A DNA stretch of 64,000 nucleotides from Rheum nobile (Eukaryota > Streptophyta > Magnoliopsida > Caryophyllales > Polygonaceae). Both the position numbers and the translations under genes were made by a program. The notes below the pieces were generated by a model. It did no database searches. It worked only from the letters and a program-made list of their open reading frames with translations, and was not told where the DNA came from. The first letter of the stretch is position 1. Each line of letters starts with the position of its first letter. Location: NCBI GenBank assembly GCA_027886185.1, contig WOAB01000528.1:5096001-5160000 (forward strand), written 5' to 3'. Of the stretch, positions 10,236 through 21,487 are shown piece after piece.

Positions 10236-13200
10236 TAAAGTCTATTTTTAAAACAGGTTGGGTATTTTGAAAGGTTTTATCCTTCTAAAACTATTTCCCG
10301 TTCTGAACTGGAAAATGTCTTCCAAACGAATTTGAAATAAATACCGTTCATAGTCCTGCCTTTTTTAGTCTGATATGAGAGGTATGGGAGTTACCTCTAT
10401 ATCTAGAAAGACTGGCATATTCTTGTTGTTGTAAGACATAGGTGTTTGTCTATTTTTTCTTGAAAGGACTCGAAAGGTGTCGAGATGATTCTATCATCTC
10501 TAGTAATGTTAAATTTCTCTGTTTCTCAGAGATATTTCGAGGTTGGAAGACCTAGTAGTCCCCTCGAAGGTATCAAGTATGTACTTTCTGAGTTGGTAGT
10601 ACTTAATATCCTAGTGCTGTAATCTCCGAGTAATTTGGTGTGAACGCTTGAGAGATTTGTGTAGATGAATCTTGTGCTCTCTGTTCATAATTCATCTATA
10701 GAATTACCAAGTTGATCTATTCTAAGTGATTTTATTACATTGATATATGGGATAATTAAGGAATCACTCTTAGGAGTTTTAATGTCTAAAGTGTGATGTC
10801 ATAGTCGTTGACATTCATTATTGAGAAAACGAATACGGAGGATGAATGCTCGATGCAGTCGGGATTTGCATCCGTATGAGAATTCGTGGGATGAACCTAT
10901 GGTAGAGTTCGTTGAGCCGTTAAGGTAGGCCAACGGGATATTATAATAAAGATGTTTAAATGGAAGCGATTTCCAAAGGAACTCTAAGGAAAATCCCGAG
11001 GAAGATCCTAAGGAAGATCCTCAAGGAGAGGAAAATCCTAGGGGAGATCCCGAGGAAGATCCTCAGAAGAAGGAAGATCCGGAGGAAGATCCTCTAGAGG
11101 AGGAAGATCCTGCGGAAGATCCTTAGAAGGAGGAAGATCCAGAGGAAAACCCTGAGGAAGATCCTCGAGAGGGGGAAGATCTGAGGGAAGATCCAGAGGG
11201 AACTTCCGATGAGAACCCGGAGGAAGACATCGTAAGGCAAGGCTAGAAGAGTCTGATGCCTAAAGTGTTCATTTATGAGTATCTTTTAGGAAATAAGGAT
11301 ATTGGGAGAAGTTATGGAAATATTTGTTTCTTCTTGAGACATCATATTCCTAGTGTTTGGAGGTATAGGTTATGTGGAGTTAATGAGATTAAGAGTTATA
11401 TCTCACTTGTGTACTTGAGATTTTTGTTCCACTAGAAGTATATAGAGGTGGACTAGTGCAAAGTCCGGAATGCCTAGTAGTGGAATCATGCTGTAGGCAT
11501 TAGTGTGGATAAAGTGTTGTGAAGGAATAAGTTGATTAAAGGAATAGTTCGATAAGAACTCGTTTTCCCTATTTTGCGATCTTGAGTAAGACTGTGAAAT
11601 CTGGAGTTATGATGGTCGGGATCATAAGTAAGTATGACCCATGTAGGACCAATGGTTAAAGCTTTTGGAAAAGCCAAATATGCGAAATCATAGGTATCCT
11701 TTGGGGAGATCTATTTGAGATTCGTTTGAGGTAATATAAGGAAATGATGCGATTAAGTCCTGGATGGATAGTAGATTGCGTGATGAATATAAGGATTTTA
11801 AATTAGAAATAAGTCGTTTAAGACGATACGAGTCATTCGACTCGATAAGTGGAATTTCCAGAGGATGAAGAGTTATGACTCTTGGGAATTGTCTAAGATT
11901 GACATCTTGTGAGTATGTCATCTATAAGGTTTATGGTATCACTCTCTTGGATGAGATAGGAGTAATATCTTATGTGATACGTTTCGAGGAACGTAGGAAT
12001 AAGATATTGTGATTGTTCTTGAATCTTAAAGGATTTAAGATAGAAATTGCTTAAAGGAATGCGTTAAATTATTCCCGTAAGGACTTTTGGTTAGAAATGG
12101 CATAAGGTCAAACTTACTTTCCGACAAAAGGAGGAATTGTGGAAGGTACCTTTAAGGAAATTGAAGTTGTAATGTGTTATTAAGGTTTAATATCAGAGTT
12201 ATGAGAAGTTAATGTATGAACTTGGGATTGTTTATATAAGGAAATTGGAAATGCGTGTTCTCCTATTGGAGGTACAGTAATGTAGTTATGATGATTTTGG
12301 AGACCATTATTATATAGTGGTCAGGATCTTGTGGATATAGTGAGAATGATTATATGGCATAATACATAGAGATAAGGTGACAGACGATATCAAATAGACT
12401 TGAGGAAAAGGTGGTCATGTTTATTAAGGTGACCAATTGTGGGAAGATATGAGTTAAAGATATGACAAAGAGGTACTAAGTTGCGGTACAGTTGATCTCT
12501 ATGTATATACTTGATAATTGGATTGTCGAAAGGAAGTTAGTAGAGAGATGTTATATTCTTCTATATAAGAATATTAAGGTCTTTAGGAGAAATAAGGCAT
12601 AACAACGAAGTTATATTGGAGATTTTTGTAATGGATACTCTGGTTAAGGTAATGGTAATCCTGTGGATGATTACATCTATTCTAGCAAGAGTAAGGAATG
12701 TAGACAATATGTTGTAAGTGGATACATGATCGAATAGGTAGTTCGATGTTGGCAATATAAGTTATGAAGACCAAATTGGTTAAGGATACTAACCTAAGGA
12801 AGTTTGGGTATATACTTTGAAAGAAGTTTAGAGGTAAGTGAAAGAGAATGTGTATTCTCATAATTAAAGTATAGCGAGTCTATTGTGGTGATCATGACTT
12901 TGATAATGGTCATGAGTTAGTACAAGTATAGCATATGGAGATAGAATATGCGAGATAGTAGTATCATCTCTGCCTTCGAAAGAGTGATAAAAATGAGGTT
13001 TCAGGTTTGAGACTCACCAACAACCTATTGGAAATGGCTGTCTGTTATAGGTGGAGCCCCCAAGGAAGGGTTGGGGTGTATGGGCTGCATCCATGTGATG
13101 GGTCGGGCTGTTAACCTGTCGAATCTCTTCTCTAACCTACTAGATGTGGCAAGAGTGTATGGGCGACGACCCATGTTAACGACTCGGCAGCACCGGAAGG

Positions 13201-13307
13201 GTGGCTGGCCCAGGTCATTACACTAGGCCTGGACTCATGTAGTGAGATTGAGGTGATTCCAGTCACCCATTAGTTTATCGATGCAAGTTTCGGGGTCGAA
13301 ACTTTTC
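10236..13307 (+). other. Internal region without pol; gag-like remnant and acidic repeat
   Basis: No protease, reverse transcriptase, RNase H or integrase motif is visible on either strand. A short frame at 10842-10928 (MNARCSRDLHPYENSWDEP...) may be the start of a decayed gag. From about 10985 to 11235 the sequence is built of variants of GAGGAAGATCC, which would encode EEDPEEDP-like acidic repeats interrupted by a stop near 11125. The rest has many stops in every frame. Confidence 0.6.
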
Positions 13308-13319
13308 TTAAGGGGGTAG
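13308..13319 (+). other. Polypurine tract
   Basis: TTAAGGGGGTAG lies directly before the TGATGTAATACC start of the 3' LTR, where second-strand priming occurs. Confidence 0.7.
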
Positions 13320-13691
13320 TGATGTAATACCCCTCAATTTTAGTAAGGGCATTTGGGTAATTTTCTCAACCTTCGTTCAAATTAATTATTTCGCTTTCAG
13401 TGGAGTTTGGATTTTCCGTAACATCCATGATCTCCGAAATAATTTCTTGAGTGGTATAAAATACATTCAATGTATTTTCGGGACTTAGAATATTTGTTTG
13501 GATACAAACATATAATTTCCGGGGTTAAAACCATGCCCATATATTTTTTCCCGGACAAAAAGGCACTAAGGCGGTCGACTGTTGAGAACCGCCCTTCGCC
13601 CCTTTGGCGTGGCGTCGTTTCATTGAAGGAGGAGGGAGGTGCATCTGCTGGGATCGTCGGCTGGAGGTCGGCTAGAGGAGCCTTCGTTCCC

Positions 13692-13698
13692 ATATAAA
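13692..13698 (+). promoter_or_regulatory. LTR promoter TATA box
   Basis: ATATAAA within CCCATATAAAGGG, followed by a C/T-rich leader (CTCTCTCTCCCGTTCCCTC). This is the typical U3/R boundary of a plant LTR. Confidence 0.5.
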
Positions 13699-15292
13699 GG
13701 GAGGTAAGCCTCCATCTTCATCCTCATCCCAAGCTCTCTCTCCCGTTCCCTCTCGGTCGTCTTCCCGCCGGCAAACCAGAATCACCGCCCTTGCTGTGGC
13801 TGCCCTTCCGCCGCCACCCCTGCTACTGCTTCTCCCCGCCGGCGTTGCTTCATCCCCGGCGTCGAAGACGGTGGAAGCCCGGATAGACCCGGACCACCGT
13901 TGCCTCTCTTCCTCTGCCCAGCCCAGCCTTCCTGTTGTGGGTGCTGCGTGGCTACAGGGTGGTGGTTGTGGTGGCTGAGATCGCCGACGACGAGAACCTC
14001 CCCGGCGTGTCCATGGTGGAAGCCGAGCCCCTGTTGCTCTGTTTTGCTGTTGAAAATTGTTACGTGAGTTTTGGGTTGTTTTGATTTGGGAAGATGGATG
14101 AATAGTAGCTGGTGGGGCCCCCTTGCTTGTTTTGCTGATGGCCGTGTTGGCCCAAATCAATTTCAGTCCAGATTTAACCCGAAATTATACGAGCGGTATA
14201 ATTTCGATTCTCTTTCATCCGTATTTTTCTATAGGAAAATTTAATAAATATTTTTATGATTTATAATCATAAAAATTTATTAAATTTAATTCCTTAAGTT
14301 CGTCCAGGCAAATTAATTGATAATTAATTAATTTGTTAGTTAGAACGTGATTCGCTGGATCGCGTGTGGACTCGTAATCCGTTGGAGCTATCTGAAGCTT
14401 AGGCCATATCCTCGGGAAGGATATAATCAGTAGTCGTCTCGTCTAGATTCATCGCCGAATCTACTCCAGGCAAGTGGCGGTTCGCTCTTGCTCATCATTC
14501 CATATTTCCATTAATTATCAATGGTTTGATTGTTAATTAATTTGGAATGATTTACTGTTTTGTTGAGAACAGTTTTGATAAATGATATGGATTAAAATAT
14601 GATATTATAATAGGTTGTATATCTGTTAGAACAACGTTATTATAAGTATATATGAGGATTGCCGGGAGGGCAACAATATGAAAAGAATATGATATTATAA
14701 TAGGTTGTATATCTGCTAGAACAACGCTATTATAGATATATATTTATGATATTAGCCTGGAGGGCTTTGATATGATTATTACTGTGTTGAATTGTTTAGT
14801 TAGCACGAGTATTCGTAGGAACGATGGACTATTCGAGGTCCAGTCGTTTCTTAATAATGATTAATGGTGCAAAGGGTGATAAACCCAAAAACCATTTGGT
14901 GGGTCATGACCGATCTCTATACTCGGGTATAGAGATGGTGGCACAAAGCCGGTGCTACAAATCTTGGGATTCGTCCCATTCAGGAGTATGTCCCTCATGG
15001 CGAAACATATGTCCTATATGTCCCTCATGGCGATACATATATTTAAAAGCCTATAACGTGATGCGCGTTTTGGAATTAAATAAGATAAGTGCCGTCGTAG
15101 CACATGATTAATATACCCTTGGCGAGTAGTGCAACTAAGTAAATAGTGCAGCTAGGAAAGCTCGTATTGACTTTTGATCAGAGTACGTTCTCTTTTCAAT
15201 CTGGATTCGCTGTAGCGATGAGGTTGATCGTGAACCGAAACATCTTAGTCAGTTCTTAAATCATCGTTATGTGGTTCTGTAAGATTCAGACC

Positions 15293-15856
15293 TTGATGTG
15301 ATCTGTTGATGTGTTTAACTGTTTAGTTAACACTTGAGGCTTTGATGTGATTTGTTGATGTGTTTAACTGTTTAGTTAACACTTGAGGCATTGATTTGAT
15401 TTGTTGATGTGTTTAACTGTTTAGTTAACACTTGAGGATTTGATGTGATCTGTTGATGAGTTTAACTGTTTAGTTAATACTCGATGGCTTGATGTGATTT
15501 GTTGATGTGTTTAACTGTTTAGTTAACACTCGAGGGCTTGATGTGATCTGTTGATGTGTGTAACTATTTAGTTAACACTCGAGGGCTTAATGTGATTTGT
15601 TGATGTGTTTAACTGTTTAGTTAACACTTGAGGCTTTGATGCGATTTGTTGATGTGTTTAACTGTTTAGTTAATACTTGAGGCTTTGATTTGATTTGTTG
15701 ATGTGTTTAACTATTTAGTTAACACTTGAGGATTTGATGTGATCTGTTGATGAGTTTAACTGTTTAGTTAACACTCGAGGGCTTGATGTGATTTGTTGAT
15801 GTGTTTAAACTGTTTAGTTAACACTTGACGGCTTTGATGTGATTTGTTGATATGTG
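15293..15856 (+). repeat. 49-bp tandem array inside the 3' LTR
   Basis: Same eleven-copy array as in the 5' LTR, with the same order of CTTGAG and CTCGAG variants and only single-base differences. Confidence 0.9.
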
Positions 15857-17668
15857 GAGCTGCTTGTGTCAGCATTTGTGTGAATTAATTGTTAATGTTT
15901 TCCGCCCTTGCTTAGTCTATTCATTAGACTAACCCCTTGTATTTTATTTATCTGCAACGTCATGGTGGTGGTGTCCGTCCGTTTTGGCACATACAGGTCC
16001 AAAAAGGCTAGATCGACTATGAACATGAACGGTGTTTGAAAATGTTTTAATCAGGCTACGATCTTTGGGCATTGACTACTGAGGTCAATACTCTTGTAAA
16101 TTATTTTAAGTCTTCCGCTGTATTGTAATGACTCTGTATTTTGTCGTCTTTGGAATTATGTTGAAATTCCGCGACTATGTTTTAAATGAAAGTTATGGTA
16201 ATTTTGTACCATAATTGTTCTTTATGATTTGTGTTTAAACCGGTAAAGCCTGGGGTGGCTTCGGTGTGGAAACCGAGGTCACTGGCGGTAATACCTTTCC
16301 AATTGGGTTATAAATTTGGGGGTGTTACATCAACAACCACCCAATGATTGTTATCGATGTTGAGGGGGAAATAAATGAAGTCCAGATCATCCCAACTGGA
16401 CCCATAAGGTTTAGGCCGATCTCCCCTAAAGTATGCGAGTGCACGTTCAGATGCAGGTGGAACAGCGCAGTCATTTTTGATATAGTCTCTATATGCATCT
16501 GTATAATCAGCAGTCCAGAAAACGTCCAATATTGTGGCCTTGCTTTTAACTTCGGACTCCAAAAGCGCCTTACGGATATAACAACATACTTCATCGATTT
16601 GCTTCAAAAAAATATAATTCATCCTGTCAGGCATTGCAATAAATCCCAACAGTAAACTAAGTTGACATCATAATTAAATAGCTTACACCATCTTCCAGCC
16701 AAGCTTTTGGTTCCAATAGTAGGCCAAACCAGTCCTTGTCCATCTCTTCACCACACAGTCCAACTATTGGCTTAGAGCTGAAAAATAAAGAAGGCGTAAT
16801 TCAATCCATGAAAGATAGTTGAACATTATTAAATCTGTGAGATACTAACCTTTCATCATTCATCCATTCCAGCAAAGCAGTCATCTCCTTCACTTGTGAA
16901 TTCTTGGTTATCTTCTTCACAATTTCCCCCTTTTTCTCATCTGTATAAGGTGTTAGTTTTTTAGCGGATGACTTCACCATACGACTAGGAAGAATCCTCC
17001 TCGGTTGGAGATGCGTTTATTTCTGGGTTTCGCCTTCTTGGATGCAGCAACCACAACGGCTAGCACTGAAAGAGGTTCCTCTCTTTCCTCTACCTCAGCT
17101 TGGGTAGCCTCCGGTGCTCCTTCAATGTCGTTAGTAAAATCCTGCTCCTGGTCCTTTTCACCAACGCCAACATTTTCATTTATGTCTTTGACAAGGGCCA
17201 TAACACCATACGCACCCTCAACATCATTGTTAGCCTCAATGGAATTATCAAAATCCTGCAATCATAATAACCATGTCATGCATGCGTACAAATCATGTCA
17301 CCATGCCAGCCTTTTCTTGTAAAACATAAAAACTCACACACTAGAAATCTTGTCAATTCGTACAAATAATAATGTCATAGTAGTGATGAAAATTTGATAA
17401 TTTTCATACCTCTTTTCCTTCAGCCTTTACCTTCTCCACCGCAGCCTCCTGAACCGCAGCCTCTACCTTCTCCACCGCAGCCTTCTCCACCACAGCCTCC
17501 TTAACTTCCTCACCATCAGTCTCATTATCCTCATCAGAAACTTCCTCCTCATCAGAAACATCTACCTTATCATCCTCCTTCGGTTTGTCACCACCATGCC
17601 GAAGTTCTTCATTGTGATTAGCCTCATCACCATCACCAGATTCATCATCTTCGTCATCTTCGTCATCG

Positions 17669-17670
<2 letters not shown>

Positions 17671-17741
<71 letters not shown>
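17671..17741 (-). repeat. (GAT)n trinucleotide microsatellite coding an Asp run
   Basis: About 23 uninterrupted ATC units on the plus strand, read as Asp codons in the acidic linker of the Ulp1 pseudogene. Confidence 0.9.
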
Positions 17742-18416
17742 TATCCTCACTCTCAACCTCATCACTCTTAGATAAAACACCCTCAACCTCCTTATCCTCC
17801 ACCTCATCATCCTTATAAACTTCCTCCTCTTCCTCATCAGACTTACCATAGGATTCATCCTCATCCGAATAATTCTTTGATTTCCCAGTACTCTTGAGCT
17901 TAGGCACCTCCTCCTCCTTTGATACCCACTTTTCCAGCCTTCTCATCCTGTCAAGCACTCCTTTTTCCAACCTCTTCATCATTCTGAACAGCTGACTTAT
18001 CACCTCTGATGACTGCACAGATGCATTACTCGAGCTCGCTCCATCTTTTCCTTGCTTCCCTTTCCCCTTCTTTTTCAAACCCTTCATTGCTTCCTTCACA
18101 ATTTTATCAAAATGCGGGTCATCAAATTCAACAACATAGTAGCAGTCGAATAGCTTATCCACCTCATCCTCATCGGGAATAAGAATGGGCTTAACCACAT
18201 GTGTAGGATCAGCCAAAGACAACTCCAACACTCCATGTTCAGGGGCGTCATCTGAAAACCAACGAAGACCTCGAGGCATTGCAGATTCACTCAACTTTGA
18301 TGCAAATTGGAGACCAAATGTTGGCACAGCTTCCCATACCCATATCTACAATAACAAGCGGTTTGAGAATTAGCAAATTAAGATACATTATTTCATTTTA
18401 TCCTGTCATCCTATAA

Positions 18417-19632
18417 TTTAGATCAGGTCACCCTAAAACAATCTGGAATGCAAATAAAAGTATGTTGGAATACTACTATGTAGTGTCAATCAAACAAGAA
18501 AAACTTCCTGCATATTCACCATTATCATGTCGCCCTGTACTCAAATATCCTGTCATAGTATAACATAAAGTATACTACTATGCTGCAAATAAAACACATT
18601 CAGTAATTCATATTTCAACCATTACAAATTTAGATCAAGTCACCCTAAAACAATCTGGAATGCAAATAAAAGTATGTTGGAAAACTACTATGTAGTGTCA
18701 ATCAAACAAGAAAAACTTCATGCATATTCACCACGATCCTGTCACCCAATACTCAAATATCCTGTCATAGTATAGCATAAAGTATACTACTATGCTGCAA
18801 ATAAAACACATTCAGTAATTCATATTTCAACCATTACAAATTTAGATCAGGTCACCCTAAAACAATCTGAAATGCAAATAAAAGTATGTTGGAAAACTAC
18901 TATGTAGTGTCAATCAAACAAGAAAAACTTCCTGCATATTTACCACGATCCTGTCGCCCTGTACTCAAATATCCTGGCATAGTATAGCATAAAGTATACT
19001 ACTATGCTGCAAATAAAACACATTCAGTAATTCATATTTCAACCATTACAAATTTAGATCAGGTCACCCTAAAATAATCTGGAATGCAAATAAAAGTATG
19101 TTGGAAAACTACTATGTAGTGTCAATCAAACAAGAAAAACGTTCTGCATATTCACCACGATCCTGTCGCCCTGTACTCAAATATCCTGTCATAGTATAGC
19201 ATAAAGTATACTATTATGCTGCAAATAAAACACATTCAGTAATTCATATTTCAACCATTACAAATTTAGATCAGGTCACCCTAAAACAATCTGGAATGCA
19301 AATAAAAGTATGTTGGAAAACTACTATGTAGTGTCAATCAAACAAGAAAAACTTCCTGCATATTCACCATTATCATGTCGCCCTGTACTCAAATATCATG
19401 TCATAGTATAGCATAAAGTATACTATTATGCTGCAAATAAAACACATTCAGTAATTCATATTTCAACCATTACAAATTTAGATCAGGTCATCCTAAAACA
19501 ATCTGAAATGCAAATAAAAGTATGTTGGAATACTACTATGTAGTGTCAATCAAACAAGAAAAACTTCTTGCATATTCACCACAATCCTGTCACCAGTACT
19601 CAAATATCCTGTCATAGTATAGCATAAAGTAA
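18417..19632. repeat. 212-bp tandem array in a Ulp1-gene intron (about 5.7 copies)
   Basis: The landmark TCAATCAAACAAGAAAAAC begins at 18486, 18698, 18910, 19122, 19334 and 19546. The spacing is exactly 212 bp each time. Units differ by scattered substitutions only. The array fills the intron between the DUF1985 exon and the GLRWFSDD exon of copy A. Confidence 0.95.
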
Positions 19633-20776
19633 TTAATATTTGAAGCAATAAAACTACCTGGAACACAAGTGGCATGCCTTGAATGGAATATGGAATTCTT
19701 GGTGTGTCGGAGAGTAACTTTGCCTTCTCTACTGTTTGCATCCTTTTGGCCAATGCTGTGGTCAATGACTTGTGAAGCTTTTCATAACCCTTCCCCATGG
19801 ATAATCCCAAAAGTAATCCATATTCTCCAGCAGCCTAACATGCAGCGGCTTCACTAGCCTCTTCTTATCCCCTCCCAGCAACAGACCTTCAACTATCAAC
19901 AACAATGCCAATTTCATTTTGTAGTTGTCCAATTTACGATGTTCTTTAAATCTGTTGTAAACATCTTGTATGGTCATCTTAGGACCACCAAGACTACCAA
20001 AAAAACACTCCATTACTAGCCCGTCTGCTTTAGTATCCACAAATGGAAGTTCACCATAATTCAGTCCAGTTATGAGAGAGAACTCCTTAATCGAAAACCT
20101 CAACTCTTTTCCTGCCACCTCATACCAAGACTCCCACTTCTTTTTTGTTTCAAGTTGCTTAAATAGAACTGCATGCAATGTCTGTGAAGAAAATGATACC
20201 TGCTGCAACATTTTCAAAACTTTTCCAAACGGGCCATCCAAAACTCGTTGCCAATCCACATGTGTCAACTTGTTTTCAATCTCACGAACAAAGTACACCC
20301 TACAGTTGATGTTAATTCTGCCGTAGAAAGTTTCACCTCTGAAATAACTGTACCTAATGTGCAAGCCAAATGAAAATAACCATAAACAAACGCAATCGAA
20401 CCATTTCAGAAGCCTCAGACGACAGATAAAAAAACATAAAACCCTAAAAAAACACTCCTGATAAAGAAGTAAACCATTTCAGATGGGTGACATGACAATT
20501 GAAAAATTACGCTAACCCCTAAACAAAAAAAATTAGACAACTTACATCCTCTTTAAAGATTAAGGGTTTATTCCCCTCTACTGGTTTCACTTTTGGCCTC
20601 GACCTGCCCTTCGCAGCTTTTTTCCCTATGGAACTGTTAGAAGTTTTTTCGCCTTTCGCCTGCACTTCGTCTCCCTGCTTCTTCTTCTTTCGAACCTGGC
20701 TGTCGTCTTCTTTTCTCTTCCTTTTCTCTCCACTCTTCTTTGGGCTCGATTCTTTACGGTCTCTAAGCACTGCCAT

Positions 20777-21487
20777 TTTCTAGGGTTCTTTTGTAACGCG
20801 TTAATGGAGAAAGATGGAGGAGGGAGTAAGTAAGAAAATGTGGAGATGGACTTCAAGAGTAAGCAAAAATCGAGAAAGATGGAGGAGTTGAAGAGTCGCC
20901 TTCTGGGGAAGAAGAAAATGTCTAATAACAATGATGGATATTTGCAGAGTCGCCTTCTTGGGAAGGAAAAAGAAGAAATGTGGAGGGAATTTTGGAAGGT
21001 AAACACGGAGGGGCTTTTGGGAGAATTCGAACTTCGAAGAAAGGTAAATCGGTGTATGTCTTACACTTTTTTTTCTAAATTAAATATTATTAAAACGGTC
21101 AAATCGGTGAACAAATAATATTACAAAATAATATTTCCGACAATAGGATTATACAATGTGACAAAAAACATATGTATGCAAATTACAAAGAAACTTTACT
21201 GGCAGGAATTATGAACAACACTGACACGAAGTATGCATCTACAACGAAGTAGCAATTACCCTAGATTTCCAAAACAACACTGACATGAATTATGAACAAC
21301 ACTGGCAGGAATTATGAACAAGAAATGCACCAACCAATTTTGCTAGATTTCCAAAACAATTTCAACACAAGTTATTGTCAACAATACAAGTCAATTCTAG
21401 CGAAAACCACCCAACAAGGAATCATACAACACTAGCACTATCCCAACTACAGTGAAGCTTACATGAAAGTGAATAACATATCCTCCA
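20777..21487. other. Spacer between the two Ulp1 pseudogenes
   Basis: Probably the 5' leader/promoter of copy A and the 3' flank of copy B. AGTCGCCTTCT.GGGAAG occurs at about 20894 and 20948, and AGATGGAGGAG at about 20811 and 20877. No gene is seen. Confidence 0.4.

Larger units (their letters stand above)
8729..16329 (+). mobile_element. Non-autonomous Gypsy-type LTR element (LARD/TR-GAG-like), 5' truncated
   Basis: The element has a partial 5' LTR (8729-10219), a primer-binding site, a 3.1-kb internal region without pol, a purine tract and a full 3' LTR (13320-16329). The 5' LTR corresponds to the last 1,490 bp of the 3' LTR, with about 23 differences counted by eye (about 98.5% identity). 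The upstream part of the 5' LTR is gone, so no target duplication can be confirmed. The left junction abuts a transposase fragment and the right junction falls inside a Ulp1 domain. The element therefore sits in an older MULE, and a deletion at its left edge removed flanking DNA. Confidence 0.85.
13320..16329 (+). repeat. Full 3' LTR, about 3.0 kb
   Basis: Starts TGATGTAATACCCC and ends GGTGTTACA (TG..CA rule). A candidate promoter TATA element (CATATAAAGG) lies near 13692, followed by a C/T-rich leader. Within it, GATATTATAATAGGTTGTAT recurs at about 14601 and 14691. The 49-bp array is at 15293-15856. Confidence 0.85.
16330..20776 (-). pseudogene. DUF1985 / Ulp1-like (C48) protease gene of a MULE, copy A, broken
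   Basis: Read on the minus strand. A basic Lys-rich first exon (20776-20546, MAVLRDRKESSPKKSGEKR...) is followed by a DUF1985 domain (about 20338-19670; WQRVLDGPFG, FSIKEFSLITGL). A long repeat-filled intron comes next, then an exon from about 18345 with GLRWFSDDAPEHG and a very acidic linker with an Asp run. The Ulp1 domain (about 16627-16330) carries the catalytic His in NNHWVVVDV and is cut there by the retroelement, so the Asp and Cys are lost. There are frameshifts near 19790 (within PWGR..YEKLHK) and near 17000 (before RRILPSRMVKSSAKK). Such genes are known cargo of Kaonashi-type MULEs; their role is presumed to be SUMO-protease-like. This copy cannot make the full protein. Confidence 0.75.

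Noticed and set aside
13672..14160. 162-codon frame in the 3' LTR
   Set aside because: GC-rich LTR leader; the frame is basic and repetitive, with no family match, and lies antisense to the LTR transcript.
17562..17864. Poly-Met frame
   Set aside because: Shadow of the GAT repeat read in another frame.
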